A DNA stretch of 64,000 nucleotides from assembly GCA_020636215.1 (NCBI GenBank), contig JACJYG010000006.1, positions 1,240,001-1,304,000 on the forward strand, given 5' to 3'. The translations under genes and the position numbers were made by a program. The stretch comes from Lewinellaceae bacterium (lineage in GTDB: Bacteria; Bacteroidota; Bacteroidia; Chitinophagales; Saprospiraceae). Positions 52,009 to 60,639 of the stretch are shown in pieces. Below the pieces are notes generated by a model that was given only the letters and a program-made list of their open reading frames with translations, searched no databases and was not told the DNA's origin. Every line of letters begins with the position of its first letter. The first letter of the stretch is position 1.

Positions 52009-53113
52009 GCTTATCGCCCTACTTCTTTTGACCGCCCTGGCCCACATACCGGCTTATACGTCGGATTGCTGGGAGTATTCAAAAATAATCAAGAAAGAGT
52101 TTCCCATTTCGGCCCGGGGCGCGGTGAGCCTCAGCAATAAATTTGGAAAAATAGAAGTACAGGCATGGGATGGGCAGCGGGTGAAAATAGAATCCATCAT
52201 CCTGGTTCGTGCTTCCGGCGAAGCAGCCGCCCAGCGCGTATTCAACCGCATAAATGTGCTCATCAATAATGGGCCGGAGTCTGTGAATGCCGAAACCACT
52301 ATTGCACCACAAAAAAGAGATTGGTGGGATTGGGGCGTTGAAGAGGAGGAGGATTTCTCTATTTCCTATAAGGTGTTTATGCCGCCCGGCGCCAAATTGA
52401 TAGCCCGGAACAAATATGGCGACCTCTTCGTTTCCGGAATCAAAGGACGCGCGGAACTGTCCGTTCGCTATGGCCATCTCAGTGTGGAAGGGCTTTTTTC
52501 TGATAGTGAGATCACCCTCGAATACGGTAGTGGTATGATCGAAAAAGCCGGACGACTGAATGTTAACCTGGAACGTGCCCGCCTCATTGTTGAAGATGTG
52601 CGGCTGCTGACAATGAATAGCCGCTACTCCGTCGTCCAAATGAATAGGGTAGCGGAATCGATTACCACTACTAAATACGATACTTATGATGTGGATGAAG
52701 CCGGCAGATTCGCCAATACCGGCGAGTTCGACCAAATCTACATCAAGTCGGCCCTCGAAGTATCAGTGGACAGCCGGCTCACGCAGTTGAATGTCGGCAA
52801 AGTAGCAGATAAGCTGCGCCTGCACATCGATAGCAGTGGCGTTCGGGTCATTGCAGTGGGCCGCAATTTTAAAGAAGTAGACCTGGCCGGCAAGTTCACA
52901 GACTTTCAAATTGGGATCGAGGAAGGCGCTGCCTATCAGATGAATGCCGTGGCAGATTATGCAGGCATCCGTTATCCCCGCAATTTCAGAGTCCTTGTAG
53001 AAAAAGAACATGGGGCTAATCATGAAGTACAAGGCCAGGCCGGCGAGGGGAGGGCGCCTCGTGTCTTGCGCGCCCGCCTGAGTTACGGCGCTTTGAGGGT
53101 TGGCGAAGAATAA
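51989..53113 (+). CDS. Exported protein with DUF4097-like beta-helix, sigma cassette partner
   Basis: A 374-aa protein with signal peptide MSKLVFRLIALLLLTALAHI. The mature part shows repeated short strands typical of DUF4097/adhesin-like beta-solenoids (GAVSLSNKFGKIEVQAWDGQ RVKIE, ARNKYGDLFVSGIKGRAELS, NSRYSVVQMNRVAESI). It overlaps the anti-sigma-like gene by 20 bp and is the last gene of the cassette, so it may be either the sensed component or a target of the pathway. Confidence 0.78.
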   Translation: MSKLVFRLIALLLLTALAHIPAYTSDCWEYSKIIKKEFPISARGAVSLSNKFGKIEVQAWDGQRVKIESIILVRASGEAAAQRVFNRINVLINNGPESVNAETTIAPQKRDWWDWGVEEEEDFSISYKVFMPPGAKLIARNKYGDLFVSGIKGRAELSVRYGHLSVEGLFSDSEITLEYGSGMIEKAGRLNVNLERARLIVEDVRLLTMNSRYSVVQMNRVAESITTTKYDTYDVDEAGRFANTGEFDQIYIKSALEVSVDSRLTQLNVGKVADKLRLHIDSSGVRVIAVGRNFKEVDLAGKFTDFQIGIEEGAAYQMNAVADYAGIRYPRNFRVLVEKEHGANHEVQGQAGEGRAPRVLRARLSYGALRVGEE

Positions 53114-53245
53114 TCTGGATCAATTAATGGCTTCATACTAATCCAATTTATTTGAATTGCAAAGCTTGGCTCCGGTTGAATTAAGTTTCGGCCGGAGCTG
53201 CTTTTTTGTTATATTGGCGGAGCCACAATAGCATAATCATCGCCT

Positions 53246-54652
53246 ATGAAAATTCAGTTTTGCGGCGCCGCCCGCGAAGTAACGGGAAGCGCCCACCTGA
53301 TCACCCTGCAAGATGGGTTTAAAATACTGCTGGACTGCGGCCTGTATCAAGGCAACTCGGAAAACATGAAAGGCTTTAATGAAGCCTGGTATTTCAAACC
53401 GGAAGAAGTAGATGTCCTCGTACTGTCACACGCCCATATTGACCATAGCGGCCGGATACCCAAATTGGTGAAGGATGGCTTCCAGGGGGCGATCCATTGC
53501 ACCCATGCTACCCGAAGCCTTTGTGCAATTATGCTGGTCGACAGCGCCAAAATACAGGAAATGGATGCCGGCTATTATAATAAACGGCAACTTAAACATG
53601 GCCACCGCGACAAACTGCGTGAGCCCCTCTATACTTCAAAGGATGTGGAAAAGGCCTGGAACCTCTTTGAGGGCCATGGGTACGATCGGTGGTTCCGCAT
53701 CCACAAAGATGTAGAGGTGTTGTACCGCGACGCTGGCCACATCCTGGGCAGCGCCAGTGTCACCCTTCGCATTCAGGAGAATGGCCGTACCATTCATTTT
53801 GGATTTACCGGGGATGTCGGCCGGCCTAACCGCCCCATCCTGCGCGATCCCAACCCTATGCCAGAGGTAGATTACCTGATCTGCGAATCGACCTACGGCG
53901 ACCGTGACCACGAAGAAGCGCCCAATGAAGGCCGGCGTTTTTTAAATATTATCAGGGAAACCTGCGTCGAAAAACGGGGAAAACTTATCATTCCGGCCTT
54001 TAGTGTAGGCCGCACCCAGGAGATCGTTTATATGCTGGACCAACTGGAAACAGCCGGCCAGTTGCCCCATCATATCCCCGTCTATGTCGACAGCCCTCTG
54101 GCCGTCAACGCCACGACCATTTTCGGCGCGCATCCGGAGTGCTTCGATGACGAGCTCAACGAATACCTGCTTACCGATGATAACCCATTCGGTTTCAACG
54201 GCCTGACTTATGTGCGGAATGTGGAGTTGTCCAAGAAATTGAATACATCCAAAGAGCCTTGCATTATCATCAGTTCATCGGGCATGATGAACGCAGGCAG
54301 GGTCAAGCACCACCTTTTTCACAATATCGATAATCCGGCCAATACCTTTCTCATCGTAGGCTACTGTGCGCCCGATACACCGGGTGGAGCTTTGCGAGAC
54401 GGCGCCCAACACCTCCGGGTTTTTGGCGAGGAAAAGGCCGTCAGGGCCAGAGTGGAAATCATGGACTCTTTTTCCGCTCATGCCGACCGGCATGAACTGG
54501 CAGGCTTTTTAGCCAATCAAAAAGGAAAACTGAAACAACTATTTCTGGTGCATGGAACGATCGACCGACAGGAAGCTTTCCGGGAATTACTGCATGGCAA
54601 GGGATTTGGGCAAATAGAAATTCCTGAACTGGCCCAGGTATATGATTTGTAA
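53246..54652 (+). CDS. Beta-CASP metallo-beta-lactamase-fold RNase (CPSF/YSH1-like)
   Basis: A 468-aa metallo-hydrolase. The metal-binding HxHxDH is SHAHIDHSGR (H62-H67). Further ligands lie in YRDAGHILGSAS and TGDVGRPNRPI, the beta-CASP part has IPAFSVGRTQEIVYMLDQL, and the final VDSFSAHADRHEL-type block is EIMDSFSAHADRHELAGF, the RNA-specificity domain. Family members are endo- or exoribonucleases. The gene has its own gap upstream (132 bp) and does not seem to belong to the sigma cassette. Confidence 0.93.
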   Translation: MKIQFCGAAREVTGSAHLITLQDGFKILLDCGLYQGNSENMKGFNEAWYFKPEEVDVLVLSHAHIDHSGRIPKLVKDGFQGAIHCTHATRSLCAIMLVDSAKIQEMDAGYYNKRQLKHGHRDKLREPLYTSKDVEKAWNLFEGHGYDRWFRIHKDVEVLYRDAGHILGSASVTLRIQENGRTIHFGFTGDVGRPNRPILRDPNPMPEVDYLICESTYGDRDHEEAPNEGRRFLNIIRETCVEKRGKLIIPAFSVGRTQEIVYMLDQLETAGQLPHHIPVYVDSPLAVNATTIFGAHPECFDDELNEYLLTDDNPFGFNGLTYVRNVELSKKLNTSKEPCIIISSSGMMNAGRVKHHLFHNIDNPANTFLIVGYCAPDTPGGALRDGAQHLRVFGEEKAVRARVEIMDSFSAHADRHELAGFLANQKGKLKQLFLVHGTIDRQEAFRELLHGKGFGQIEIPELAQVYDL

Positions 54653-54740
54653 ACCTGCCACGACGTATAGGAGGCAATAACGGAGGAATGGAAAACGAAG
54701 GGGTTCTGGCAATACTGCCGGAACCCCTTCGTAAACAGGC

Positions 54741-55466
54741 TTAAGCCTTCGTATTCTGTATTTTATTCAGTATAAGTGCTGCTTTGATCATGAAATCTTC
54801 GTGGTACTCGCGGTATTCGTTGTGTACCATCATCAGGCGGGCAGCGTCATAGGCAGCTGATTTGGGCACGATCTGCCGGTCGGCGATGGGATGCAGCCAA
54901 TATTCCAGGTTATTGGTACGCAGGTAGCTGCGGTCGTGTTCAAAATTGATGACCACGGCGAGCTTGTTGAGAGAAAACAGATAATCCGTTTCCTTGTTGA
55001 GCTCTTTTTGCAGGTCTATGATATTGTAACGCTCGAAATTGACGCCGGAGCGCTCACAGAGGAATACATCGCGCCGCCCATCGAAGGTGATAATGTCGCG
55101 GAAGCGGTATTTTCTGAGGTTTTTCAGTAGGAAGTTCTTGATCGGCATCTTGCTTGGGCGAAGTTGCTGGAAAGCGTACTGCAGTTGCCTGTCGTCGAGG
55201 CGGAAGTCTTCCTGATAAGGTTTGCGGCGCATAGTGCGGAGGTTCATCACCTCCTTAGCCCGCCCGACGGTATGGCCCAGTTCATTGACCTTGGAGTACA
55301 CGTTCACGATATCTACGTTGGCGTTGTTAATCCAGGTTTCGATGAAGATCTTGTTGGACCCCTGTTCAAATACCAGAAGGCAGATTTCACTTATTGCGTA
55401 AAAATTGGGGTAGCCGCCGTAAATGTTGCCGTACTTTAATTCTAAGAATGCTATACTATTGTTCAC
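54741..55466 (-). CDS. Hypothetical protein, remote resemblance to a DnaQ-like fold
   Basis: A 241-aa protein not confidently assigned. Its N-terminus (IAFLELKYGNIYGGYPNFYA ISEICLLVFE) has the spacing of the first strand and Exo I motif of DEDD exonucleases, but the D-x-E pair is replaced by E-x-K. Later parts (DIITFDGRRDVFLCER, NIIDLQKELN, PKSAAYDAARLMMVHNEY) could be the Exo II and Exo III regions. If the resemblance is real the protein is probably inactive or altered. It has no signal peptide. Confidence 0.7.
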   Translation of the reverse strand: MNNSIAFLELKYGNIYGGYPNFYAISEICLLVFEQGSNKIFIETWINNANVDIVNVYSKVNELGHTVGRAKEVMNLRTMRRKPYQEDFRLDDRQLQYAFQQLRPSKMPIKNFLLKNLRKYRFRDIITFDGRRDVFLCERSGVNFERYNIIDLQKELNKETDYLFSLNKLAVVINFEHDRSYLRTNNLEYWLHPIADRQIVPKSAAYDAARLMMVHNEYREYHEDFMIKAALILNKIQNTKA

Positions 55467-55686
55467 GGTTTAAGGAGATTAAGTTGTTGGTTTAATAATT
55501 GTGTTTCCTTTAGTTTTCTATTTTGCTCAGTGTAGTTTGGTAGCCTTTGGGTTTGTTTTCACTTGGTTCAGGGCAAAAACGGCTTTACTTCTCGCAATTT
55601 ATATAGAAAATTCAATTCTCGTAAACTTTGCCCCTCATAATTTTCAGCATGTTTGGATGACAACTCGAGGCGGGCATCCCCTCATT

Positions 55687-56805
55687 TTAAGGCTTATCTG
55701 GCGGGTTCACAAATAAAAACCGGCCATTTTCATAAATTTTTTCCCCATCTGCGAAAATTTCCCCTCCCTTGGTCATATCGGTGATCATATCCCAATGGAC
55801 CGAAGATTCATTCTTGCCGCCCGCCTGGAGATAAGATTGCCCGATTGCCATATGCACGGTCCCTCCGATTTTTTCATCAAACAGGATATTTTTGGTTAAA
55901 CGGGAAATATTGTAGTTTGTTCCAATTGCGGCTTCCCCAAATCGGCGCGTACCTTCTATCTGGAAGATGTGGTCGAGAAATTCCTTGCCGCGCCGGGCTT
56001 CCCACTTTTCAATATAGCCGTCTTTGACGTAGAGCGTGACATCTTCTACTTCCTGCCCCATATAGATAGCCGGGTAGGAAAAGTGGATGACGCCGTTGAC
56101 GGAGTCCTCCAATGGAGAAGTGTACACTTCTCCAGAGGGCATATTGGTTTGGCCGTCGGAATTGATCCAGGTGCGGCCCCGGGTGCGAAAGCGGATGTCG
56201 ATTCCATCACCTTTATAGTGAACTTCATCCCGGCTATTGAGCAGGTCAGTGATCTGTTGTTGCCAATGCCGGACCTTGATCCAGCTCTGCACGGGGTCTT
56301 CGTCGTATAACTTACAGGCGCCATAGACGAATTGTTCGTATTCTTCCAGCGACAAGCCGGCTTCCTGTGCGGCGGCCTGGGTCGGGTATTGGCACAAGTT
56401 GCGCTTCAGTTCCCGGGTAGCAGTGCGTTCAAAGTAGGTTTTATTGATGCCCTTGAGCGCATCCTGCCGGATCTTCATTTGTTCCGGGTCATTATTCTGG
56501 TCTTCGCGAAGGTTGAAAGGCGCCCGGATATAAAGGTAGGCGTCAAATTCTTCCATAGCCTTTTTGAATAGGGGGGGAGCATATCGGAGCTGCGCTTCCC
56601 GCCCTTCTGCCAGCAGAATGCGCCCTTTTTCGCGAAATTCCAGCTCCACTTCTACATTGGCTCCGGCCCGGATCGCTTCCCGGTAGACTTCTCTTACCAA
56701 GGGCTCCGCCAGGGTGGTGCTCTTCAGGTAGAACTGGTCGCCCGCTTTGATTTCCAGGCAGTAATGGACCAGTAAGTTGGCGTATTTTTCCAGTATGGTA
56801 TTCAT
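55687..56805 (-). CDS. M29 family aminopeptidase
   Basis: A 372-aa metallopeptidase of the thermophilic aminopeptidase family (AmpS, PepS, aminopeptidase T). Features include LVHYCLEIKAGDQFYLKSTT at the start, the metal-binding region with MPSGEVYTSPLEDSVNGVIH, and the C-terminal SSVHWDMITDMTKGGEIFADGE block with metal and catalytic residues. The ATG at 56805 (MNTILEKYAN) gives the family start, whereas the longer frame to 56850 adds a basic extension. Confidence 0.93.
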   Translation of the reverse strand: MNTILEKYANLLVHYCLEIKAGDQFYLKSTTLAEPLVREVYREAIRAGANVEVELEFREKGRILLAEGREAQLRYAPPLFKKAMEEFDAYLYIRAPFNLREDQNNDPEQMKIRQDALKGINKTYFERTATRELKRNLCQYPTQAAAQEAGLSLEEYEQFVYGACKLYDEDPVQSWIKVRHWQQQITDLLNSRDEVHYKGDGIDIRFRTRGRTWINSDGQTNMPSGEVYTSPLEDSVNGVIHFSYPAIYMGQEVEDVTLYVKDGYIEKWEARRGKEFLDHIFQIEGTRRFGEAAIGTNYNISRLTKNILFDEKIGGTVHMAIGQSYLQAGGKNESSVHWDMITDMTKGGEIFADGEKIYENGRFLFVNPPDKP

Positions 56806-56871
56806 GATTTTTTGGATTAATCGCTTCCTGGTTTGGCCTGATCGGGCCATCCCTACGGCTCCAGCTTTAGA

Positions 56872-58086
56872 TCACCATTGCTTGGCCTGGTATGGATAGC
56901 GCACTATATATTGTTCCCGAACCATTTGTTGTAGTTTTTCCCGTAGCCCATCGATATTTTCCTTTGTTTTTGCGGAAAGGAATATCAGCTCAGTATCGAA
57001 GGTGTGCCGGAGGCTGCCTTTCAGCCCTTCTTCGATCTCCTGCCGGGCTTCTTCATCTACAAAGGGGTCGTAATAGCGGTCCCGGTAGAGGTCGATTTTG
57101 TTAAAAACCAGCAAGGTTGGTTTGTCGAGGGCATTAAGCTCTTTCAGCGTCTGGTTGACCGTACGGATGTGGTCCTCGTGTTGGGGGTGGGCAATATCCA
57201 CAACGTGTAAAAGGATATCGCTTTCCCGTACTTCATCGAGGGTCGATTTAAAGCTTTCGATCAGATGGTGCGGCAGCTTGCGAATGAAGCCTACCGTATC
57301 GGATAACAGGAAGGGCATTCGGTCGAAAACCACCTTGCGCACGGTCGTGTCCAGGGTAGCGAAGAGCTTATCTTCGGCGAATACTTCCGATTTACTCAGC
57401 AGGTTCATCAGGGTGGATTTACCCACATTGGTATACCCCACCAGCGCCACACGGATCAGTTCTCCTCGTTGTTTACGTTGTGTGACGTTTTGCTGATCGA
57501 TCTTTTCCAGCTTTTTTTTCAGCAGAGCGATCTTGTCGCGCACGATCCGGCGGTCGGTCTCAATTTCCTTTTCACCGGGGCCTCGCATCCCGATACCCCC
57601 GCGCTGTCGCTCCAGGTGAGTCCAAAGGCCCCGTAGGCGGGGCAGGAGGTACTGCATTTGCGCCAGTTCCACCTGGGTTTTAGCCTGCGCCGTTTGTGCC
57701 CGGCTGGCAAAAATGTCGAGGATCAGCGTACTGCGGTCAATGATCTTAACCTTCAGGGCCTCTTCCAGGATATTGACCTGCTTACCGGTGAGGTCATCGT
57801 CGAAGATAGCCATGCTGATCTCTTCGTGGCTGTCGATGTAGGCTTTGATCTCCTCCAGCTTACCGCTCCCGATAAAGGTGCGGGAATCGGGGTGTGGAAG
57901 TTTTTGCAGAAAGCGTTTTAGGGAAAACGCTCCGGCAGTGACGGCCAGAAATTCCAGCTCATCGAGGTATTCTTCCACCTGTTCTTCCGTTTGCAATTGG
58001 TGGATAAGGCCTATAAGTACGGCGTATTCGGCTTTGCGTTTGATGCCTTTCTTGTCCTTTTCACCAATATTCCAATCATTTCCCAT
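56872..58086 (-). CDS. hflX: Ribosome-associated GTPase HflX
   Basis: A 404-aa GTPase that rescues and splits stalled ribosomes. G1 is GYTNVGKSTLMN, G3 DTVGFIRKLPHHLIESFKST LDEV, G4 NKID, preceded by the HflX N-terminal domain with the glycine-rich GIGMRGPGEKEIETDRR signature and the coiled coil. Length and motif order are normal. The gene lies 67 bp upstream of the aminopeptidase and 101 bp after the EnvC-like gene. Confidence 0.96.
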   Translation of the reverse strand: MGNDWNIGEKDKKGIKRKAEYAVLIGLIHQLQTEEQVEEYLDELEFLAVTAGAFSLKRFLQKLPHPDSRTFIGSGKLEEIKAYIDSHEEISMAIFDDDLTGKQVNILEEALKVKIIDRSTLILDIFASRAQTAQAKTQVELAQMQYLLPRLRGLWTHLERQRGGIGMRGPGEKEIETDRRIVRDKIALLKKKLEKIDQQNVTQRKQRGELIRVALVGYTNVGKSTLMNLLSKSEVFAEDKLFATLDTTVRKVVFDRMPFLLSDTVGFIRKLPHHLIESFKSTLDEVRESDILLHVVDIAHPQHEDHIRTVNQTLKELNALDKPTLLVFNKIDLYRDRYYDPFVDEEARQEIEEGLKGSLRHTFDTELIFLSAKTKENIDGLREKLQQMVREQYIVRYPYQAKQW

Positions 58087-58187
58087 AGGTTCTTTTCTTG
58101 GTTTTTCTCCCTCCGCTTCTTTACACCTTAACGGGTACTAACAGGCGGCTTTTGGCAAACACGTTAAGGAGGGGGATCGTTCCCATT

Positions 58188-59438
58188 TTAATTGTGTTTG
58201 GCGACCCAATCTACGGGATTAAGCCGTTTTTTTTCCAGCCATACTTCGAAATGGACCTCCGGTTTGTCGGTACTCAGTATGCCGATGGCCTGTTGACGGC
58301 CAATAGGGTCGCCCCGTTTAATGTAAATCTCATCCAGGTTTGAGTAGACGGTGTAATACTTTCCGTGCTGTATAATAACCGTATTTTTATATCCGGGGAT
58401 GAATTGGGTGCCCGCCACTTTGCCTTCGAATACAGCAAATACCTGGGCTCGTTCGTCGGTTCTGATGTCGATGCCATTATTCGCAATTTGAATACTGGGG
58501 ACACTGGGGTGGGGCTGTTTGCCAAATTGTCGGGTGATGACGCCATTTCTAACCGGCCAGGGTAGCCGCCCCTGGTTTTTCTGGAATTCATTAGATAGGG
58601 GCGCATTCTCCTCTGGCCCGGCGCTGCTGTTGCTGCCGACGGCATCGGCGCTCCGGGCTTCCCGGCGTTTTCGGGCCATTTCCTCGCGGATGACGGCCTC
58701 AATAGCGTTGTTAAGGGCGTTGTGGGCTTTTTGTTGTTGGTCCAATTCGGCCACTAGTTTGCTTTCACTGGTTTTGAGGGTTTTCAGGATGCGGTTTTTA
58801 TCCGCCAGCTCCCGATTGAGCAATTGTTGTTGTTGCTCTTGTGAAGTGAGGAGCGCCTCTTTTTCTTTTTTGCGGCTTTCCAGTTGACGCGCTTTTCGGG
58901 CCAGGGTTCCCTGAGTGTCCATAATGAGGCGAGCCTGCTTTTTCCGGAAGCGGTCGTATTGGCGGAGATACTGCCAGCGGCGGAAAGCGTCATTGAAACT
59001 ATCGGCAGAGAAGAGGAAAAGAATAAAGCTGTTATTGAGCTTATGCCGGTAAGCGGTGCGGATAATCCGGGCATATTCTGCTTTCAGCTGTTCTACATCT
59101 GTAGTCAGCGCTGCCAGTACTTCCCGGGACCGGTTAATGCTTTCATTGGCGTAATCGATCTCTTCGTGCAGGGTATGGATGAGTTGTTCCCGTTTGCGGA
59201 TTTGACTCTGCAGCGCCAGGTACTGGTCCAGGGTAGCCGCTTTATCTTTTTTTGTTTCTTTCAGTTGGCTCTCCGTTTGCTGGATATCACGGATCAATTG
59301 TTGCCGCTTTGTTTCCAGGTCTTTCCGGTTTTGAGCATGTAATGGAGCAACAAGCAGGAAAGCCAGCGCCAGCCCAAGCAGGATGGAGAGCTTGGCGCCT
59401 GCCTTATTTTGCGCGCGTATATCTGTTCGGAATTTCAA
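58188..59438 (-). CDS. EnvC-like M23 (LytM) protein with degenerate metal site
   Basis: A 416-aa exported protein. A signal peptide (LSILLGLALAFLLVAPLHAQ) is followed by a long coiled coil (about 38-265) and a LytM domain (about 300-414). The four zinc ligands of active LytM enzymes are only half kept: the first His is Asn in NNGIDI, Asp is kept, and the final HxH reads EVH in PEVHFEVW. It is therefore likely to be a non-catalytic amidase activator, as EnvC and NlpD are. The start is a TTG at 59438 (no ATG or GTG lies between it and the signal peptide), and 35 bp overlap the end of the DUF4292 gene. Confidence 0.87.
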   Translation of the reverse strand: MKFRTDIRAQNKAGAKLSILLGLALAFLLVAPLHAQNRKDLETKRQQLIRDIQQTESQLKETKKDKAATLDQYLALQSQIRKREQLIHTLHEEIDYANESINRSREVLAALTTDVEQLKAEYARIIRTAYRHKLNNSFILFLFSADSFNDAFRRWQYLRQYDRFRKKQARLIMDTQGTLARKARQLESRKKEKEALLTSQEQQQQLLNRELADKNRILKTLKTSESKLVAELDQQQKAHNALNNAIEAVIREEMARKRREARSADAVGSNSSAGPEENAPLSNEFQKNQGRLPWPVRNGVITRQFGKQPHPSVPSIQIANNGIDIRTDERAQVFAVFEGKVAGTQFIPGYKNTVIIQHGKYYTVYSNLDEIYIKRGDPIGRQQAIGILSTDKPEVHFEVWLEKKRLNPVDWVAKHN

Positions 59439-60180
59439 ATCGAATGTCCTTTGGGATATCAGTTTCTACACTTGAAAATTTCAACCCAACGGTTGTTTTT
59501 CCAGTGTAGCGTCCGTCTAATTCAAGATTGCGAAGATACGAAAATTTCTGATTACCTGATAGTTGCCCGTATTCTTCCAGCCCGACGCTCATTTTTTGTT
59601 CATTGCGGATATCATTGAACGCCATCCTGTTCAGGTGGAAGTCTGATGCATCGATCCAATAATCGGATTCCATCTGCGCACCTCGTCCGGAAAGGTGGTA
59701 TGCCGAACCAAGCGGCTCTGCCTTCATGCCTGTGGGGTCAAAAAATATGGCGTTTCCCAAAATGAAATCCTGTAATTGGCGCAAATCGGCCGGGAGGCCA
59801 TAAGAGGTGGCCAGAAAGTCGAGCGATTCTATAGTATATTCATTGTTGATACGGTCGAGTGCGTAAACGGAATCGGTGGTCACCAGCATGCGCGCCAGTT
59901 CGAAGCCGAGCTTACGGACACTGAGCCATACCAGGCTGTCCCGTTTCATGCGAATGGTGGCGGAAGCAGACACAGACTGCGATTCGTCACTGTAGTCTAT
60001 GCGCAGCTTGCTTTCAAACCAATCGGGCTGCAGGCGCGTTTGGGACAACTGCTCCAGCAAGTAAGCAGAATTAATTTCCTTTCTGGCAGTTTTACCTCCT
60101 TTGCGGGCAGTTGAACAACTACTGAAAACCAATAAGCCCATTAGCATCAGGGCTGGAAAAAATTTGAATATTATCTTCAT
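59404..60180 (-). CDS. DUF4292 lipoprotein (LolA/LolB-like fold)
   Basis: A 258-aa lipoprotein with signal MKIIFKFFPALMLMGLLVFS followed by SC (lipobox LVFSSC). The body, with alternating strands such as FESKLRIDYSDESQSVSASA, RMKRDSLVWLSVRKLGFELA and RMLVTTDSVYALDRIN, matches the DUF4292 family, which has a LolA/LolB-like fold. It may bind lipid or lipoprotein at the envelope. The frame stays open for 124 codons upstream through the 9-bp array (to 60552), but the signal peptide sets the start at 60180. Confidence 0.88.
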   Translation of the reverse strand: MKIIFKFFPALMLMGLLVFSSCSTARKGGKTARKEINSAYLLEQLSQTRLQPDWFESKLRIDYSDESQSVSASATIRMKRDSLVWLSVRKLGFELARMLVTTDSVYALDRINNEYTIESLDFLATSYGLPADLRQLQDFILGNAIFFDPTGMKAEPLGSAYHLSGRGAQMESDYWIDASDFHLNRMAFNDIRNEQKMSVGLEEYGQLSGNQKFSYLRNLELDGRYTGKTTVGLKFSSVETDIPKDIRFEIPNRYTRAK

Positions 60181-60215
60181 GATCAAAACTATTGGGATTT
60201 TTTTAGATCTAAACT

Positions 60216-60547
60216 GTCTGGTGCGTCTGGTGTGCTTGCCCGGCTCGCAGAGAAGGGTCTGGTATGTCTGGTGCGTCTTGTATGTCTGGTGCGTCTGGTA
60301 TGTCTGGTATGTCTGGTGCGTCTTGTATGTCTTGTATGTCTTGTATGTCTGGTGTGTCTGGTATGCTTGCCCGGCTCGCAGAGAAGGGTCTGGTGTGTCT
60401 GGTGCGTCTGGTATGTCTGGTGCGTCTGGTATGTCTTGTATGTCTGGTGTGTCTGGTATGTCTGGTATGTCTTGTATGTCTGGTGTGTCTGGTATGCTTG
60501 CCCGGCTCGCAGAGAAGGGTCTGGTGTGTCTGGTGTGTCTGGTGGGC
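60216..60547 (+). repeat. 9-bp tandem repeat array with 131-bp higher-order repeats
   Basis: Units GTCTGGTAT, GTCTGGTGC, GTCTGGTGT and GTCTTGTAT in tandem, interrupted three times by the same 23-bp spacer GCTTGCCCGGCTCGCAGAG+AAGG at 60234-60256, 60365-60387 and 60496-60518, so exactly 131 bp apart. It is the same 9-bp family as at 3633-3731 and 32806-33105. It ends 36 bp before the DUF4292 start. Confidence 0.95.
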
Positions 60548-60563
60548 CGCACGGTACTCCCAA

Positions 60564-60600
60564 GCTGCCTACTGGCCTACTGCCCACTGACATACTGCCT
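60564..60600 (-). repeat. CAGTANN heptamer repeat after the TPR gene
   Basis: On the minus strand AGGCAGTATGTCAGTGGGCA then GTAGGCCAGTAGGCAG, the same degenerate heptamer as at 19940-19965 and 46596-46631. It lies about 40 bp after the TPR gene stop and directly before the 9-bp array. Confidence 0.7.
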
Positions 60601-60639
60601 TCCCGATCTCGATCCACCGGATCTCGTCGGGATGCGAAG

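Noticed and set aside
60234..60518. CRISPR-like appearance of a 23-bp repeat at 131-bp spacing
   Set aside because: The segments between are themselves 9-bp tandem repeats, not unique spacers, and there are no cas genes.
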